Assembly: GCF_002116905.1 (NCBI RefSeq)
Contig: NZ_CP015118.1
Coordinates: 2,108,001-2,172,000 of the forward strand
DNA length: 64,000 nt
Source of the DNA: Piscinibacter gummiphilus
GTDB taxonomy: Bacteria; Pseudomonadota; Gammaproteobacteria; Burkholderiales; Burkholderiaceae_C
Reading direction: 5' to 3'
Shown here: positions 8,567 through 17,117 of the stretch, in pieces
Layout: the number at the start of each line of letters is the position of its first letter
How positions within the stretch are numbered: position 1 is the first letter of the stretch
Position numbers and translations under genes: made by a program
Notes under the pieces: generated by a model
What the model saw: the letters and a program-made list of their open reading frames with translations, nothing else
The model's database searches: none
Told to the model about the DNA's origin: nothing

Positions 8567-11059
8567 CGGCAGCGCCTTCGCGAGGAACGGCGCCGTGACA
8601 CTGTCCGGCGCCGCGGCCACCTGCTCCGGCGTGCCGGCCGCCACGATGCGGCCCCCGGCGCTCCCCGCGCCCGGCCCGATGTCGACCACCCAGTCGCTCC
8701 CGGCCACCACCCGCATCTCGTGCTCGACCACCACGACGGTGTTGCCCGCCTCGACCAGGCCGTGCAGCTGGGCCATGAGCCGGTCGACGTCGGCCGCGTG
8801 CAGCCCGGTGGTGGGTTCGTCCAGCACGTAGAGCGTGTCGCCGCGCTGCACGCGCTGCAGTTCGGTCGCGAGCTTGATGCGCTGCGCCTCGCCGCCCGAC
8901 AGCTCCGTGGCCGGCTGGCCCAGCCGCAGGTAGCCGAGGCCGATCTGCTGCAGCAGGCGCAGCGGCCGCTCGACGGCGGCGTCCTCGGCGAAGAAGGCGA
9001 GGGCCTCGTCGACGGTCATGTGCAGCACGTCGGCGATGGTTTTTCCGCGCAGCGTCACCTTCAGCGTGGCCGTGTTGTAGCGGGCGCCGTGGCACGTGGG
9101 ACAGGGCGCGTAGACGCTCGGCAGGAACAGCAGTTCGACGCTCACGAAGCCTTCGCCTTCGCAGGTCTCGCAGCGGCCCTTGGGCACGTTGAACGAGAAC
9201 CGGCCGGCGTCGTACTTTCGCGAGCGGGCGGCCGGTGTCGCCGCGAAGAGCTTGCGCACCGGGTCGAAGAGCCCCGTGTACGTCGCGAGGTTCGAACGCG
9301 GCGTCCGCCCGATGGGCTTCTGGTCGACCTGCACGAGGCGGCGCACCGCGGCGGTGTCGCCGCGCAGGCGCCCCCGCGTGGCCACACGCACCTCCGGTTC
9401 GTCGGACTCGTCGTCGGCGGGGGGCGGGGCGTCCTGGCCCAGGTGGGTCGCGACGAGGTCCACCAGCGCCTGGCTCACGAGGCTCGACTTGCCCGAGCCC
9501 GACACGCCGGTCACGGCGCAGAACGTGCCGAGCGGGAAGGCGGCGTCGAGCCCCTGCAGGTTGTTGCGCGTGATGCCCTCGAGGCGCAGCCAGCCCCGCG
9601 CCGCGCGGGCGGGCCGCGCGCGCGCCGGGGGGGGCTCGAACAGGTACTTCGCGGTGTGCGACGCGGCCACGCCGCGCAGGCCCTCCGGCGGCCCGCTGTA
9701 GAGCACGGTGCCGCCGAGTTCGCCCGCGTCGGGCCCCACGTCGACGAGCCAGTCGGCGTGGCGCATCAGGTCGAGGTCGTGTTCCACCACGAACAGCGTG
9801 TTGCCCGCCTCGCGCAGGCGCCCGAGCGCGCGGCGCAGGGCCTCGCCGTCGCCCGGGTGCAGGCCGGCCGAGGGTTCGTCGAGCACGTAGACCACGCCGA
9901 ACAGGTTCGAGCGGATCTGCGTGGCGAGCCGCAGGCGCTGCAGCTCACCGGGGGACAGCGTGGGCGTGGCGCGGTCGAGCGACAGGTAGCCGAGGCCGAG
10001 GTCGCGCAGCAGGTGCACGCGGTCGAGCACGTCGGTGGCGATGCGTTGCGCGGCCACCTGCCGCTCCTCGGTGAGGCCCGTGACGAGGCCTTCGCCGCCG
10101 CCGGTCAGCACGTCGCCGAGGCGGTCCAGGGGCAGTTGCGACAGCTCCGCGATGTCGAGCCCGCCGAAGGTCACCGAGAGCGATTCGGGCTTGAGCCGCT
10201 TGCCGTGGCACACCGGACAGTCGGAGGCCGCGAGGTACTGCGCCGCGCGGCGTTTCATCAGCGGGCTCTGCGACGTGGCGAAGGTGTGCAGCACGTGGCG
10301 GCGCGCGCTCGTGAACGTGCCCTGGTACGCCGGCTCGGTCTTGCGGCGCAGCGCGGCGCGGGTCTCGGCCGGCGTGAAGCCCGGGTACACGGGCACGGTG
10401 GGCTGCTCGTCGGTGAACAGGATCCAGTGGCGCACCTTCTTCGGCAGGTCGCGCCAGGGCACGTCCACGTCGTGGCCGAGGGTCACGAGGATGTCCCGCA
10501 GGTTCTGCCCGTGCCACGCGAGCGGCCAGGCGGCCACGGCGCGCTCGCGGATGGTCAGCGAGTCGTCGGGCACCATCGAGCGTTCGGTGGCGTCGTACAC
10601 GCGGCCGAGGCCGTGGCAGGACGGGCACGCGCCCTGCGGCGTGTTGGGCGAGAAGTCCTCCGCGTGCAGCATCGGCTGGTGCGCCGGGTAGGTGCCGGCC
10701 CGCGAGTACAGCATGCGCAGCAGGTTCGAGAGGGTGGTGACGCTGCCCACCGACGAGCGCGCGCCCGGCGTGCCACGCTGCTGCTGCAGCGCGATGGCCG
10801 GCGGCAGGCCCTCGATGGCGTCGACGGCGGGCACGCCCACCTGGTCGATGAAGCGCCGGGCGTACGGCGCCACCGACTCGAAGTAGCGCCGCTGCGCTTC
10901 CGCGTAGAGGGTGCCGAAGGCGAGCGACGACTTGCCCGAGCCCGAGACGCCGCTGAAGACGACGAGGGCGTCGCGGGGGATGTCCACGTCGACGCCGCGG
11001 AGGTTGTGTTCGCGTGCGCCGCGCACGCGCACGAATCGGTCGAGGGGATGTCGGTCCAT
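8555..11059 (-). CDS. UvrA-like ABC ATPase (UvrA2 type)
   Basis: 834 aa from the ATG at 11059; the open frame continues upstream but has no family similarity there. Two ABC ATPase halves each carry Walker A (SGVSGSGKSSL; TGVSGSGKSSL), signature (LSPGELQRLRLA; LSGGEAQRIKLA) and Walker B (VYVLDEPSAGLHP; LYVLDEPTTGLHA) motifs. CxxC zinc-finger pairs are visible (CPSCHGLG, CPVCHGK, CETCEGEG, CPTCHG). At about 830 aa it is shorter than housekeeping UvrA (about 940-950 aa), fitting the UvrA2 class, associated in some bacteria with DNA-damage or DNA-binding-drug tolerance. No UvrB or UvrC gene is nearby. Confidence 0.88.
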   Translation of the reverse strand: MDRHPLDRFVRVRGAREHNLRGVDVDIPRDALVVFSGVSGSGKSSLAFGTLYAEAQRRYFESVAPYARRFIDQVGVPAVDAIEGLPPAIALQQQRGTPGARSSVGSVTTLSNLLRMLYSRAGTYPAHQPMLHAEDFSPNTPQGACPSCHGLGRVYDATERSMVPDDSLTIRERAVAAWPLAWHGQNLRDILVTLGHDVDVPWRDLPKKVRHWILFTDEQPTVPVYPGFTPAETRAALRRKTEPAYQGTFTSARRHVLHTFATSQSPLMKRRAAQYLAASDCPVCHGKRLKPESLSVTFGGLDIAELSQLPLDRLGDVLTGGGEGLVTGLTEERQVAAQRIATDVLDRVHLLRDLGLGYLSLDRATPTLSPGELQRLRLATQIRSNLFGVVYVLDEPSAGLHPGDGEALRRALGRLREAGNTLFVVEHDLDLMRHADWLVDVGPDAGELGGTVLYSGPPEGLRGVAASHTAKYLFEPPPARARPARAARGWLRLEGITRNNLQGLDAAFPLGTFCAVTGVSGSGKSSLVSQALVDLVATHLGQDAPPPADDESDEPEVRVATRGRLRGDTAAVRRLVQVDQKPIGRTPRSNLATYTGLFDPVRKLFAATPAARSRKYDAGRFSFNVPKGRCETCEGEGFVSVELLFLPSVYAPCPTCHGARYNTATLKVTLRGKTIADVLHMTVDEALAFFAEDAAVERPLRLLQQIGLGYLRLGQPATELSGGEAQRIKLATELQRVQRGDTLYVLDEPTTGLHAADVDRLMAQLHGLVEAGNTVVVVEHEMRVVAGSDWVVDIGPGAGSAGGRIVAAGTPEQVAAAPDSVTAPFLAKALPSAD

Positions 11060-11131
11060 CCCCGGACTGTAGGCAATCCACGTGCCCCGCGGGGCACCGG
11101 GCCCGAGCGCACGGCCGCCCGAAGCCGGGCC

Positions 11132-11169
11132 CGATCCCCTCGGGGGATCGGTCGCGGTACGCCGCGACC
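11132..11169. terminator. Tandem hairpins downstream of phaZ
   Basis: Two adjacent GC-rich stem-loops lie just after the phaZ stop on the minus strand: 11132-11150 (8-bp stem, TCG loop) and 11150-11169 (8-bp stem, TACG loop). No strong T-run follows on either strand, so termination efficiency is uncertain; transcript stabilisation is also possible. Confidence 0.45.
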
Positions 11170-11181
11170 GAGGGGCTCGGA

Positions 11182-12408
11182 TCACTCCGCCGAGTGGATC
11201 ACGTCCCGCACCATCGGGTAGATGTGGCGCTTCCAGCGGCTGCCGCTGAACACGCCGTAGTGGCCCACGCCGGGCTGCACGTAGTGCGTGCGCAGGTACG
11301 GGCGCAGCTTGCTGCTGAGGTCCTGGGCGGCGAGGGTCTGGCCCACCGCGCAGATGTCGTCGCGTTCGCCCTCGACCGTCAGCAGCGCGGTGCGGCGGAT
11401 GGCCGACGGGTCGATGCGCCGGCCGCGGAACATCAGCTCGCCCTTCGGCAGCGCGTACTCCTGGAACACGAGGCGCACCGTCTCGAGGTAGAAGTCGGCG
11501 GGGAGGTCGGAGACGGCGAAGTACTCCTCGTAGAACTTGCGGGTGTGCTCGATGTCGCCGGTCTTCTCCGCGTCGGCCAGCACGAGGTTCTTGTAGTACT
11601 CGCGGAACGCGGTCATGTGGCGTTCCTTGTTCATGTTGACGAACGCGGTGAGCTGCATGAACCCCGGGTACACCCGCCGGCCGCCGCCGGCGAAGCGCCA
11701 GGGCACGGTGCAGACGAGGTTCTGCTCGAACCACTCGATGGGTTTCGTGACGGCCAGGTCGTTGACCGCGGTGGGGTTGATGCGGCAGTCGATGGGGCCG
11801 GCCATCAGCGTGAGGCTGGCCGGGGTGGCCGGGTCGTTGTCCTCGGACATCAGCGCCACCGCGCTCAGCGCGGACACGCACGGCTGGCAGATGGCCATCA
11901 GGTGCGCACCCGGGCCCAGCACGCCGAGGAAGTCGATCAGGTACTGCGTGTACTCCTCGAGGCCGAAGCGGCCGGCGGACAGCGGCACGTCGCGGGCGTT
12001 GTGCCAGTCGGTGATGTAGACGTCGTGGTCGGCGAGCATCGTGCGCACCGTGTCGCGCAGCAGCGTGGCGAAATGGCCCGACATCGGTGCAACGATCAGC
12101 ACGCGGGGCTGAGTTGGTGCACCCACCTTCCTGAAACGGAGCAGCGTGGCGAAGGGGGCGACGTGCGTGGCCTCCTCGATCACCTCCACGAACTTGCCGT
12201 CCACCTCGATGCCGTCGATGCCGAACGGCGGCCGCTTGTGCGTGACCTCGGACAAGGTCAGCGTGTGCAGCGCGGCGACGAGCTTGCGCTGTCCGTCGAG
12301 GGCCGACCAGGGGTTGTCGGGGTGCTGCAGCACCGGCAGGGCGGCCTTGGCCATCGTCCGCAACGGCCACATCAGATCGGCGTGGGCCTGGTAGGCCTGG
12401 TACATCAT
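11182..12408 (-). CDS. phaZ: Intracellular polyhydroxyalkanoate depolymerase
   Basis: 408 aa, starting at tandem ATGs (12408/12405) preceded by AGGAGA. It degrades native PHB granules in the cytoplasm. The protein starts MMYQAYQAHADLMWP and has an alpha/beta-hydrolase core with APMSGHFATLLRDTV and YITDWHNARDVPL. In the family the nucleophile is Cys, here Cys174 in AICQP; the catalytic His is in GVGHYGVFSG near the C-terminus. It lacks a signal peptide, as expected for the intracellular class. It is divergent from the GST-like gene across 87 bp. Confidence 0.93.
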   Translation of the reverse strand: MMYQAYQAHADLMWPLRTMAKAALPVLQHPDNPWSALDGQRKLVAALHTLTLSEVTHKRPPFGIDGIEVDGKFVEVIEEATHVAPFATLLRFRKVGAPTQPRVLIVAPMSGHFATLLRDTVRTMLADHDVYITDWHNARDVPLSAGRFGLEEYTQYLIDFLGVLGPGAHLMAICQPCVSALSAVALMSEDNDPATPASLTLMAGPIDCRINPTAVNDLAVTKPIEWFEQNLVCTVPWRFAGGGRRVYPGFMQLTAFVNMNKERHMTAFREYYKNLVLADAEKTGDIEHTRKFYEEYFAVSDLPADFYLETVRLVFQEYALPKGELMFRGRRIDPSAIRRTALLTVEGERDDICAVGQTLAAQDLSSKLRPYLRTHYVQPGVGHYGVFSGSRWKRHIYPMVRDVIHSAE

Positions 12409-12495
12409 GGAGTCTCCTGGCGCTGTGGTGAGCCTGCTCTTGCAACTCCCGAGCCAAGGGCCGTGGCACATCCCTTGCGAGACGCGCTCCGCCCG

Positions 12496-13287
12496 ATGAC
12501 TTCGATGGAGTCCCTGCCCATGCCGCCAGTCGCCACCCCGGCCCGACCCAAGACCTCCGCCAAACCAGCGGCCAAGTCCGCATCCAAGTCGACGCCGAAG
12601 GCGTCGCCCGCGAAGAAGCCCGCCGCCGCGCGCGTGACGTCCTCGCTGAGCCTGTCGAGCAAGAACTATTCGTCGTGGTCGCTGCGGGGCTGGCTGATGG
12701 CCCGGCTGGCCGGGCTGCGCTTCGACGAGGTCATCGTGCCGCCGGACGACGCCGACGCGCGCCAGGAGATCCTGCTGCTGTCCCCGTCCATCCTCGTGCC
12801 GTGCCTCACCCACGACGGCATCAAGGTGTGGGACACGCTCGCGATCGGCGAGTACCTCGCCGAGGTCCACCCCGAGAGCGGCCTGCTGCCGAAGGACCGT
12901 GCCGCGCGCGCGCACTGCCGCGCCATCTGCGGCGAGATGCATTCCGGCTTCAGCAGCCTGCGCTCCGCGCTGCCGATGAACCTGAAGGGAGACTTCCCAG
13001 GCCACAAGGTGTGGAGCCGCGCCGAGGGCGACATCGCCCGCATCACCGCCATCTGGCGCGACTGCCTCGAGACCTACGGCGGCCCGTTCCTGTTCGGCGA
13101 GAAGCCCTGCATGGCCGACGCCATGTACGCCCCCGTCGTCACCCGCTTCCGCACCTACCACGTGAAGCTCGACCGCCCGGCCATCCTCTACTGCCAGCAG
13201 ATCATGCAGATGCCGGAGATGAAGGAGTGGTTCGCCGCGGCGCTGAAGGAACCGGAGGACATCGAGGAACTCGACATGGAGTTCTGA
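12496..13287 (+). CDS. Glutathione S-transferase family protein with basic N-terminal extension
   Basis: 263 aa from the ATG at 12496; ATGs at 12505 and 12520 are alternatives. The first 50 residues are a Lys/Ala/Pro-rich low-complexity tail (KPAAKSASKSTPKASPAKKPAA). From about residue 52 a GST fold begins: thioredoxin-like N-domain with SSKNYSSWSLRGWLM, a PSILVPCL cis-Pro turn and DTLAIGEYLAE, then an all-helical C-domain. The substrate is unknown. The basic tail resembles phasin or histone-like tails, and the gene is divergent from phaZ. Granule or nucleic-acid contact is speculation; the tail may be untranslated if a later start is used. Confidence 0.8.
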   Translation: MTSMESLPMPPVATPARPKTSAKPAAKSASKSTPKASPAKKPAAARVTSSLSLSSKNYSSWSLRGWLMARLAGLRFDEVIVPPDDADARQEILLLSPSILVPCLTHDGIKVWDTLAIGEYLAEVHPESGLLPKDRAARAHCRAICGEMHSGFSSLRSALPMNLKGDFPGHKVWSRAEGDIARITAIWRDCLETYGGPFLFGEKPCMADAMYAPVVTRFRTYHVKLDRPAILYCQQIMQMPEMKEWFAAALKEPEDIEELDMEF

Positions 13288-13377
13288 CCCGGGGCTCCTT
13301 CCGGATGACGGGATTGGCCCGTCGTGCAGGCATGTTGTCCGACAGCAGAGTGCCCGGCGGCAGACTACGATCTCATC

Positions 13378-16080
13378 ATGATGAGAAGTGCCTCCGGGCG
13401 CGCCGCCCGCCGGGCCGCCCGCCTCCTGACCACCGGTGTCGCCACCACCCTGCTCGCCTTGGCGGGTTGCGGCGGCGACTCATCGTCCGAGCCCGAGGGG
13501 GTCACGCTGTCCGGCGTGATCTCGCTGCCCGAGACCGCGGCCGTCGACGGTGACACCAACGACCCGAACCAGGCGGGCCGGCGGTCGAACGACACCTTCG
13601 CCACCGCGCAGGCGCTCCTCTCGCCGGTGTACCTGCTCGGCTCCGTCAACCTGCGGGGCGCCGGTGCCCCGGCCGGGGCCAACTACAACGGCGGCGACCT
13701 GTTCGACGTCTACCAGGTCGACCTGCAGGCCGGTCAGGTCATCGAACTCGAGTTCATGGCCGACCCGAAGGTCAACGACCTCGACCTGTACGTCTACGCC
13801 GAGACCGCGAGCGAAGGCGATGCGCCCATCGGCGAATCCTCCGGCGAAAACGCCTACGAATGCCTGCGCATCGAACGCCCGGGCCGGCACCGCGTGGTCG
13901 TCGCGGCGTTCTCCGGGGCGTCGCTCTACAACCTGCGCATCGGGGCGCCGAACGACGGCAGCACGTGCGCCAACGTCGTGCCGGCGACGGCGTCCAGCAT
14001 CGTCCCGCGCGAGATCGTCGCGCGGCCGGTGGCCGATGCGTCGCTGGACGGGGCGCGTGTGTCGGCCCTGCGCGCCGGCGCACTCGAGACCGCACAGGCC
14101 GCCGCCTCGGCCGCGCCGCAGGTGCTGCGCCTGCCGGCCGACCGCACCGAACGGGCCGCGGCCCTCTCGCGGCTGGTGACCACCGCGGCGCCGCTCGCCC
14201 GGGGCGACGGCGCCAAGCGGCTGGCCGCGGCCGCGGCGAAGGCCACCCCGCCGGCGACGGACCCCGCCGCCGGGCTGCCCGACGCGCTGCGCGAGGTCAT
14301 CGACACGGTCAATGCGGCCAAGCACCTGCGCCACAGCGGCCTGTACGAATGGGCCGAGCCCAACTACACGGTGCGGCTGCGGTCCGAACCGGTCGGGACC
14401 TACCCGCCGCCCGACCGCCTGTACCCGAACCAGCGCTGGCACTACGAGATGATCGGTCTGCCGGCCGCGATGAACACGCTGGTGCCCCTGAAGGCCACCC
14501 TCACCACGTACCCGGTGGTGGCCGTCATCGACAGCGGCATCGTCGCCGACCACCCCGACCTCGCGAGCCAGATCGGCGAACAGGCGAGCTTCACGAACAG
14601 CGGCACGTTCTCCACCAGCGCCGATGACCCGAGCGGCCCGGGCAGCCCCACCGGCTTCCACGGCACGCACGTGGCCGGCACGGTGGCCGCGGCCACGTTC
14701 GATACCACGGGCGTGGCCGGGGTGGCGCCCATGGCGAGGCTGCTGCCCATCCGCGTGTTCGCGAAAGACTCGGCCACCAGCAGCAGCGCCGACGTGGCCC
14801 AGGCCATCCTCTATGCCGCGGGCCTGCCCAACAGTTCGGGGGTGCTGCCCGCGCGGCGCGCCGACGTGATCAACCTCAGCCTGGGCTCCAGCCGCGCCTG
14901 CCCGGCGGCGTACAGCGACGCCATCACCCGCGCCCGCGCGGCCGGTGTCATCGTCGTCGGGGCCTCGGGCAACGACGGGCTGTCGGTGCGCGACAGCCCG
15001 TCGAACTGCCCGGGGGTCATCTCGGTGGGGGCGGTCGACGCGCGCCGCCAGAAGGCCACGTACTCGAACAGCGATCCTGCGCTGAGCCTGACGGCGCCCG
15101 GTGGGGACCCGCGGCAATCCACCACCGGCACCGGGCTGCCCGACGAGATCTACAGCACCATCGGGGATTTCGTGGGCACCACGCGCGTGCCCAGCTATGC
15201 GGGCATGTCGGGCACGTCGATGGCCACGCCGCACGTGGCCGGCGTGATGGCGCTGATGCGTTTCGCGAACCCCGCCATCACCCCCGACCAGATCGACACG
15301 CTGCTCGCCGCGGGCCGCCTGACCGACGACCTGGGCACCGTCGGCCGCGACGCGGCCACCGGCTTCGGCCTCGTCAACGCGGGCAAGGCGGTCAACGAGG
15401 CGCTGCTGCTGGCCGGAGGCAATCCGGCGCCGGTCCCGGGCACGGTCGTGGCCCAGCCGTCCCACCTCGACTTCGGCGCGCTGCGCACCACCGAGGAACT
15501 GCAACTCGTGGTGCAGGGCGGGGCCAGTGCGGAGGGCGTGGCTTCGGTGACCAGTTCGTCGCCCGCGGTGACGGTCGTGCCCACGACGGTCGACGCGGAG
15601 CAGCGGGGCACGTACACGGTGACGGTCTCGCGCGACGCGCTGCCCGTCGGCAGTTCCTTCGCGTCCCTCGCGGTCACCACCACGGCGGCGCGCACGTTCT
15701 ACGTGGGCATCAGCATCGTGACGGCCCCGCCGGGCACCGCGCCCGCGGCCGACTACGGCCGGGTCTACGTGCTCGTGGTCGACCCGGACACCGGCACGCC
15801 GGTCGCGCAGGTCGGCGTGGATGTCGCGGGGGGTGTCTACACCTGGCAGGTGACGGGCGTGCAGGCGGCGCGCGTGCGGATCTCCGCGGGCACCGACATC
15901 GACAACGACGGCGTGCTGTGCCAGCGCGGCGAGGCCTGCGGCGGCTACCCGCAGTACGGGGCCGGGCAGACCATCATCGAGCTGACCGGCTCGCGCACCG
16001 ACCTGAACTTCGAACTGTCGCCCTATGGGGGCGTGAGCACGGGCGGGGCGCAGCTGCGGGCGCTCCGGCGCGGCCGGTGA
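13378..16080 (+). CDS. Lipoprotein subtilisin-like serine protease (S8) with PPC domain
   Basis: 900 aa from tandem ATGs at 13378/13381. A lipoprotein signal peptide ends in LLALAGC. A pre-peptidase C-terminal-like beta domain spans about residues 85-190 (FDVYQVDLQAGQVIELEF, NDLDLYVYAET). The S8 catalytic domain covers about 360-690, with Asp385 (AVIDSGI), His428 (GFHGTHVAG) and Ser614 (SGTSMATPHVAG), so the triad is intact. A C-terminal region of about 200 residues contains an Ig/BACON-like beta segment and a second beta domain. Its stop overlaps the start of the next gene by 4 bp, implying translational coupling to the PrcB-like protein. Confidence 0.92.
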   Translation: MMRSASGRAARRAARLLTTGVATTLLALAGCGGDSSSEPEGVTLSGVISLPETAAVDGDTNDPNQAGRRSNDTFATAQALLSPVYLLGSVNLRGAGAPAGANYNGGDLFDVYQVDLQAGQVIELEFMADPKVNDLDLYVYAETASEGDAPIGESSGENAYECLRIERPGRHRVVVAAFSGASLYNLRIGAPNDGSTCANVVPATASSIVPREIVARPVADASLDGARVSALRAGALETAQAAASAAPQVLRLPADRTERAAALSRLVTTAAPLARGDGAKRLAAAAAKATPPATDPAAGLPDALREVIDTVNAAKHLRHSGLYEWAEPNYTVRLRSEPVGTYPPPDRLYPNQRWHYEMIGLPAAMNTLVPLKATLTTYPVVAVIDSGIVADHPDLASQIGEQASFTNSGTFSTSADDPSGPGSPTGFHGTHVAGTVAAATFDTTGVAGVAPMARLLPIRVFAKDSATSSSADVAQAILYAAGLPNSSGVLPARRADVINLSLGSSRACPAAYSDAITRARAAGVIVVGASGNDGLSVRDSPSNCPGVISVGAVDARRQKATYSNSDPALSLTAPGGDPRQSTTGTGLPDEIYSTIGDFVGTTRVPSYAGMSGTSMATPHVAGVMALMRFANPAITPDQIDTLLAAGRLTDDLGTVGRDAATGFGLVNAGKAVNEALLLAGGNPAPVPGTVVAQPSHLDFGALRTTEELQLVVQGGASAEGVASVTSSSPAVTVVPTTVDAEQRGTYTVTVSRDALPVGSSFASLAVTTTAARTFYVGISIVTAPPGTAPAADYGRVYVLVVDPDTGTPVAQVGVDVAGGVYTWQVTGVQAARVRISAGTDIDNDGVLCQRGEACGGYPQYGAGQTIIELTGSRTDLNFELSPYGGVSTGGAQLRALRRGR

Positions 16081-16538
16081 GGCGGGCCGCGATGCTGCTG
16101 GCCCTGGCGGCGGGCGCCGCGGCCGGTCCGGCGCTGGCCCGCAGCCATGCGCAGTGCCCGTGGCGCGGCGAGGGCCCGGTGCTGCGGGTGTTCGCCGCGG
16201 AGGCACCGTGGCGCGAGGCCTTCACCGGCCCGGAGGAAAGCGTGCTGGGCGCTCCGGTCGACTGGACCGCGCAGGACGTGCTCGTCTTCGCGCTCGGCCA
16301 GCAGCGCACGCTGGGCGTGACCGTGGCGGCCGAACCCGGTGACCTCGCCGGCACGGGCCGGCACACCCGGCTCGACGTCACCATCACCCGCCCGGGGCCG
16401 GACGACATGGCCGCGATGGCGCTGTCGCGGCCCTGCGTGGTGCTGGCGGTGCCCAAGCGCACGTGGTCGCGCGTCGAGGTGCGCGACCGCACGCGGGGCG
16501 AGGTGGTCTGGCGCGGGCGCCCGAAGGTGAAGCGCTAG
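16077..16538 (+). CDS. Exported PrcB-like protein coupled to the S8 protease
   Basis: 153 aa from a GTG that overlaps the protease stop (GTGA); an ATG at 16092 is an alternative. A signal peptide ends near GPALA. The mature part has DVLVFALGQQRTLGV followed by strands and ALSRPCVVLAVPKRTW, a pattern resembling the C-terminal domain of PrcB, a partner of the subtilisin-like dentilisin in Treponema. The usual glycine pair in that loop is degenerate. Adjacency to a lipoprotein S8 protease supports this reading, but similarity is weak and should be regarded as inference. Confidence 0.55.
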   Translation: MRRAAMLLALAAGAAAGPALARSHAQCPWRGEGPVLRVFAAEAPWREAFTGPEESVLGAPVDWTAQDVLVFALGQQRTLGVTVAAEPGDLAGTGRHTRLDVTITRPGPDDMAAMALSRPCVVLAVPKRTWSRVEVRDRTRGEVVWRGRPKVKR

Positions 16539-16960
16539 GACCAGGGCGTGAAGGGCGGCACCTCGGCCGGCGCCGGCATCTCCACCGTCTTGAAGTCGGC
16601 GGGGCTCACGATCTCCAGGTACTCCATGTCCGGCGAGTAGTCGTAGAGGTAGTGGACGATGCCGGGGCGCTGGTGCACGCAATCGCCCGCGGAGACGAGC
16701 GTGTCCTGGTCGCCGTACATGAACCGGGCCCAGCCCTTGGTCATGATGACGATCTGGAAGTGCGCCTCGTGGCGGTGCCAGCCGGTGCCTTTTTCGGGCG
16801 CCATGTTGGCCTTCACGAGGTGGCAGATCACCTTGCCTTCGGTGGCCTCGGCGACGCCGAGGTCGCGGTAGAGGAAGAAGTCGCGCAGTCCGTCGCTGCG
16901 CCACCCGTTTTCTCCGGCCTTCACGTGGGAGAAGCGGGTCGGGGCGAATTCGTCTGTCAT
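16535..16960 (-). CDS. Cupin-domain protein
   Basis: 141 aa, a single cupin barrel. Motif 1 is GTGWHRHEAHFQIVIMTKG (metal ligands His, His, then Glu/Gln) and motif 2 is GDCVHQRPGIVHYLYDYSPDMEYLEI. Small stand-alone cupins of this type may be dioxygenases, isomerases or ligand-binding proteins; no specific reaction can be assigned. The stop codon overlaps the convergent stop of the PrcB-like gene (shared CTAG). A 12-bp palindrome TTCATGCATGAA at 16993-17004, about 33 bp upstream of its start, may be a control site. Confidence 0.8.
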   Translation of the reverse strand: MTDEFAPTRFSHVKAGENGWRSDGLRDFFLYRDLGVAEATEGKVICHLVKANMAPEKGTGWHRHEAHFQIVIMTKGWARFMYGDQDTLVSAGDCVHQRPGIVHYLYDYSPDMEYLEIVSPADFKTVEMPAPAEVPPFTPWS

Positions 16961-17117
16961 GGCCGGGCACCTCCTGCTGCTGGGGTGGCCGTTTCATGCA
17001 TGAAGCGTTCCCGCCCCGGTTGCACAAGAAACGGGCTGTCACGGGGAACGTTCCGGAGTTCCTACAATCCGAGGTGCACCGGGGCGTTGGGCGCCGGGCC
17101 GGACAGAATCACACATC

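Noticed and set aside
11014..12495. Long plus-strand frame upstream of the GST-like gene
   Set aside because: It runs antisense through phaZ and has the His/Arg/Gly-rich composition of a shadow frame. The real start is one of the ATGs at 12496-12520.
8555..12583. A single 1342-residue open frame covering UvrA2, phaZ and beyond
   Set aside because: Only the part from 11059 downward resembles a known family; the rest of the frame is antisense to or overlapping the phaZ gene and shows no domains, as expected for GC-rich DNA.
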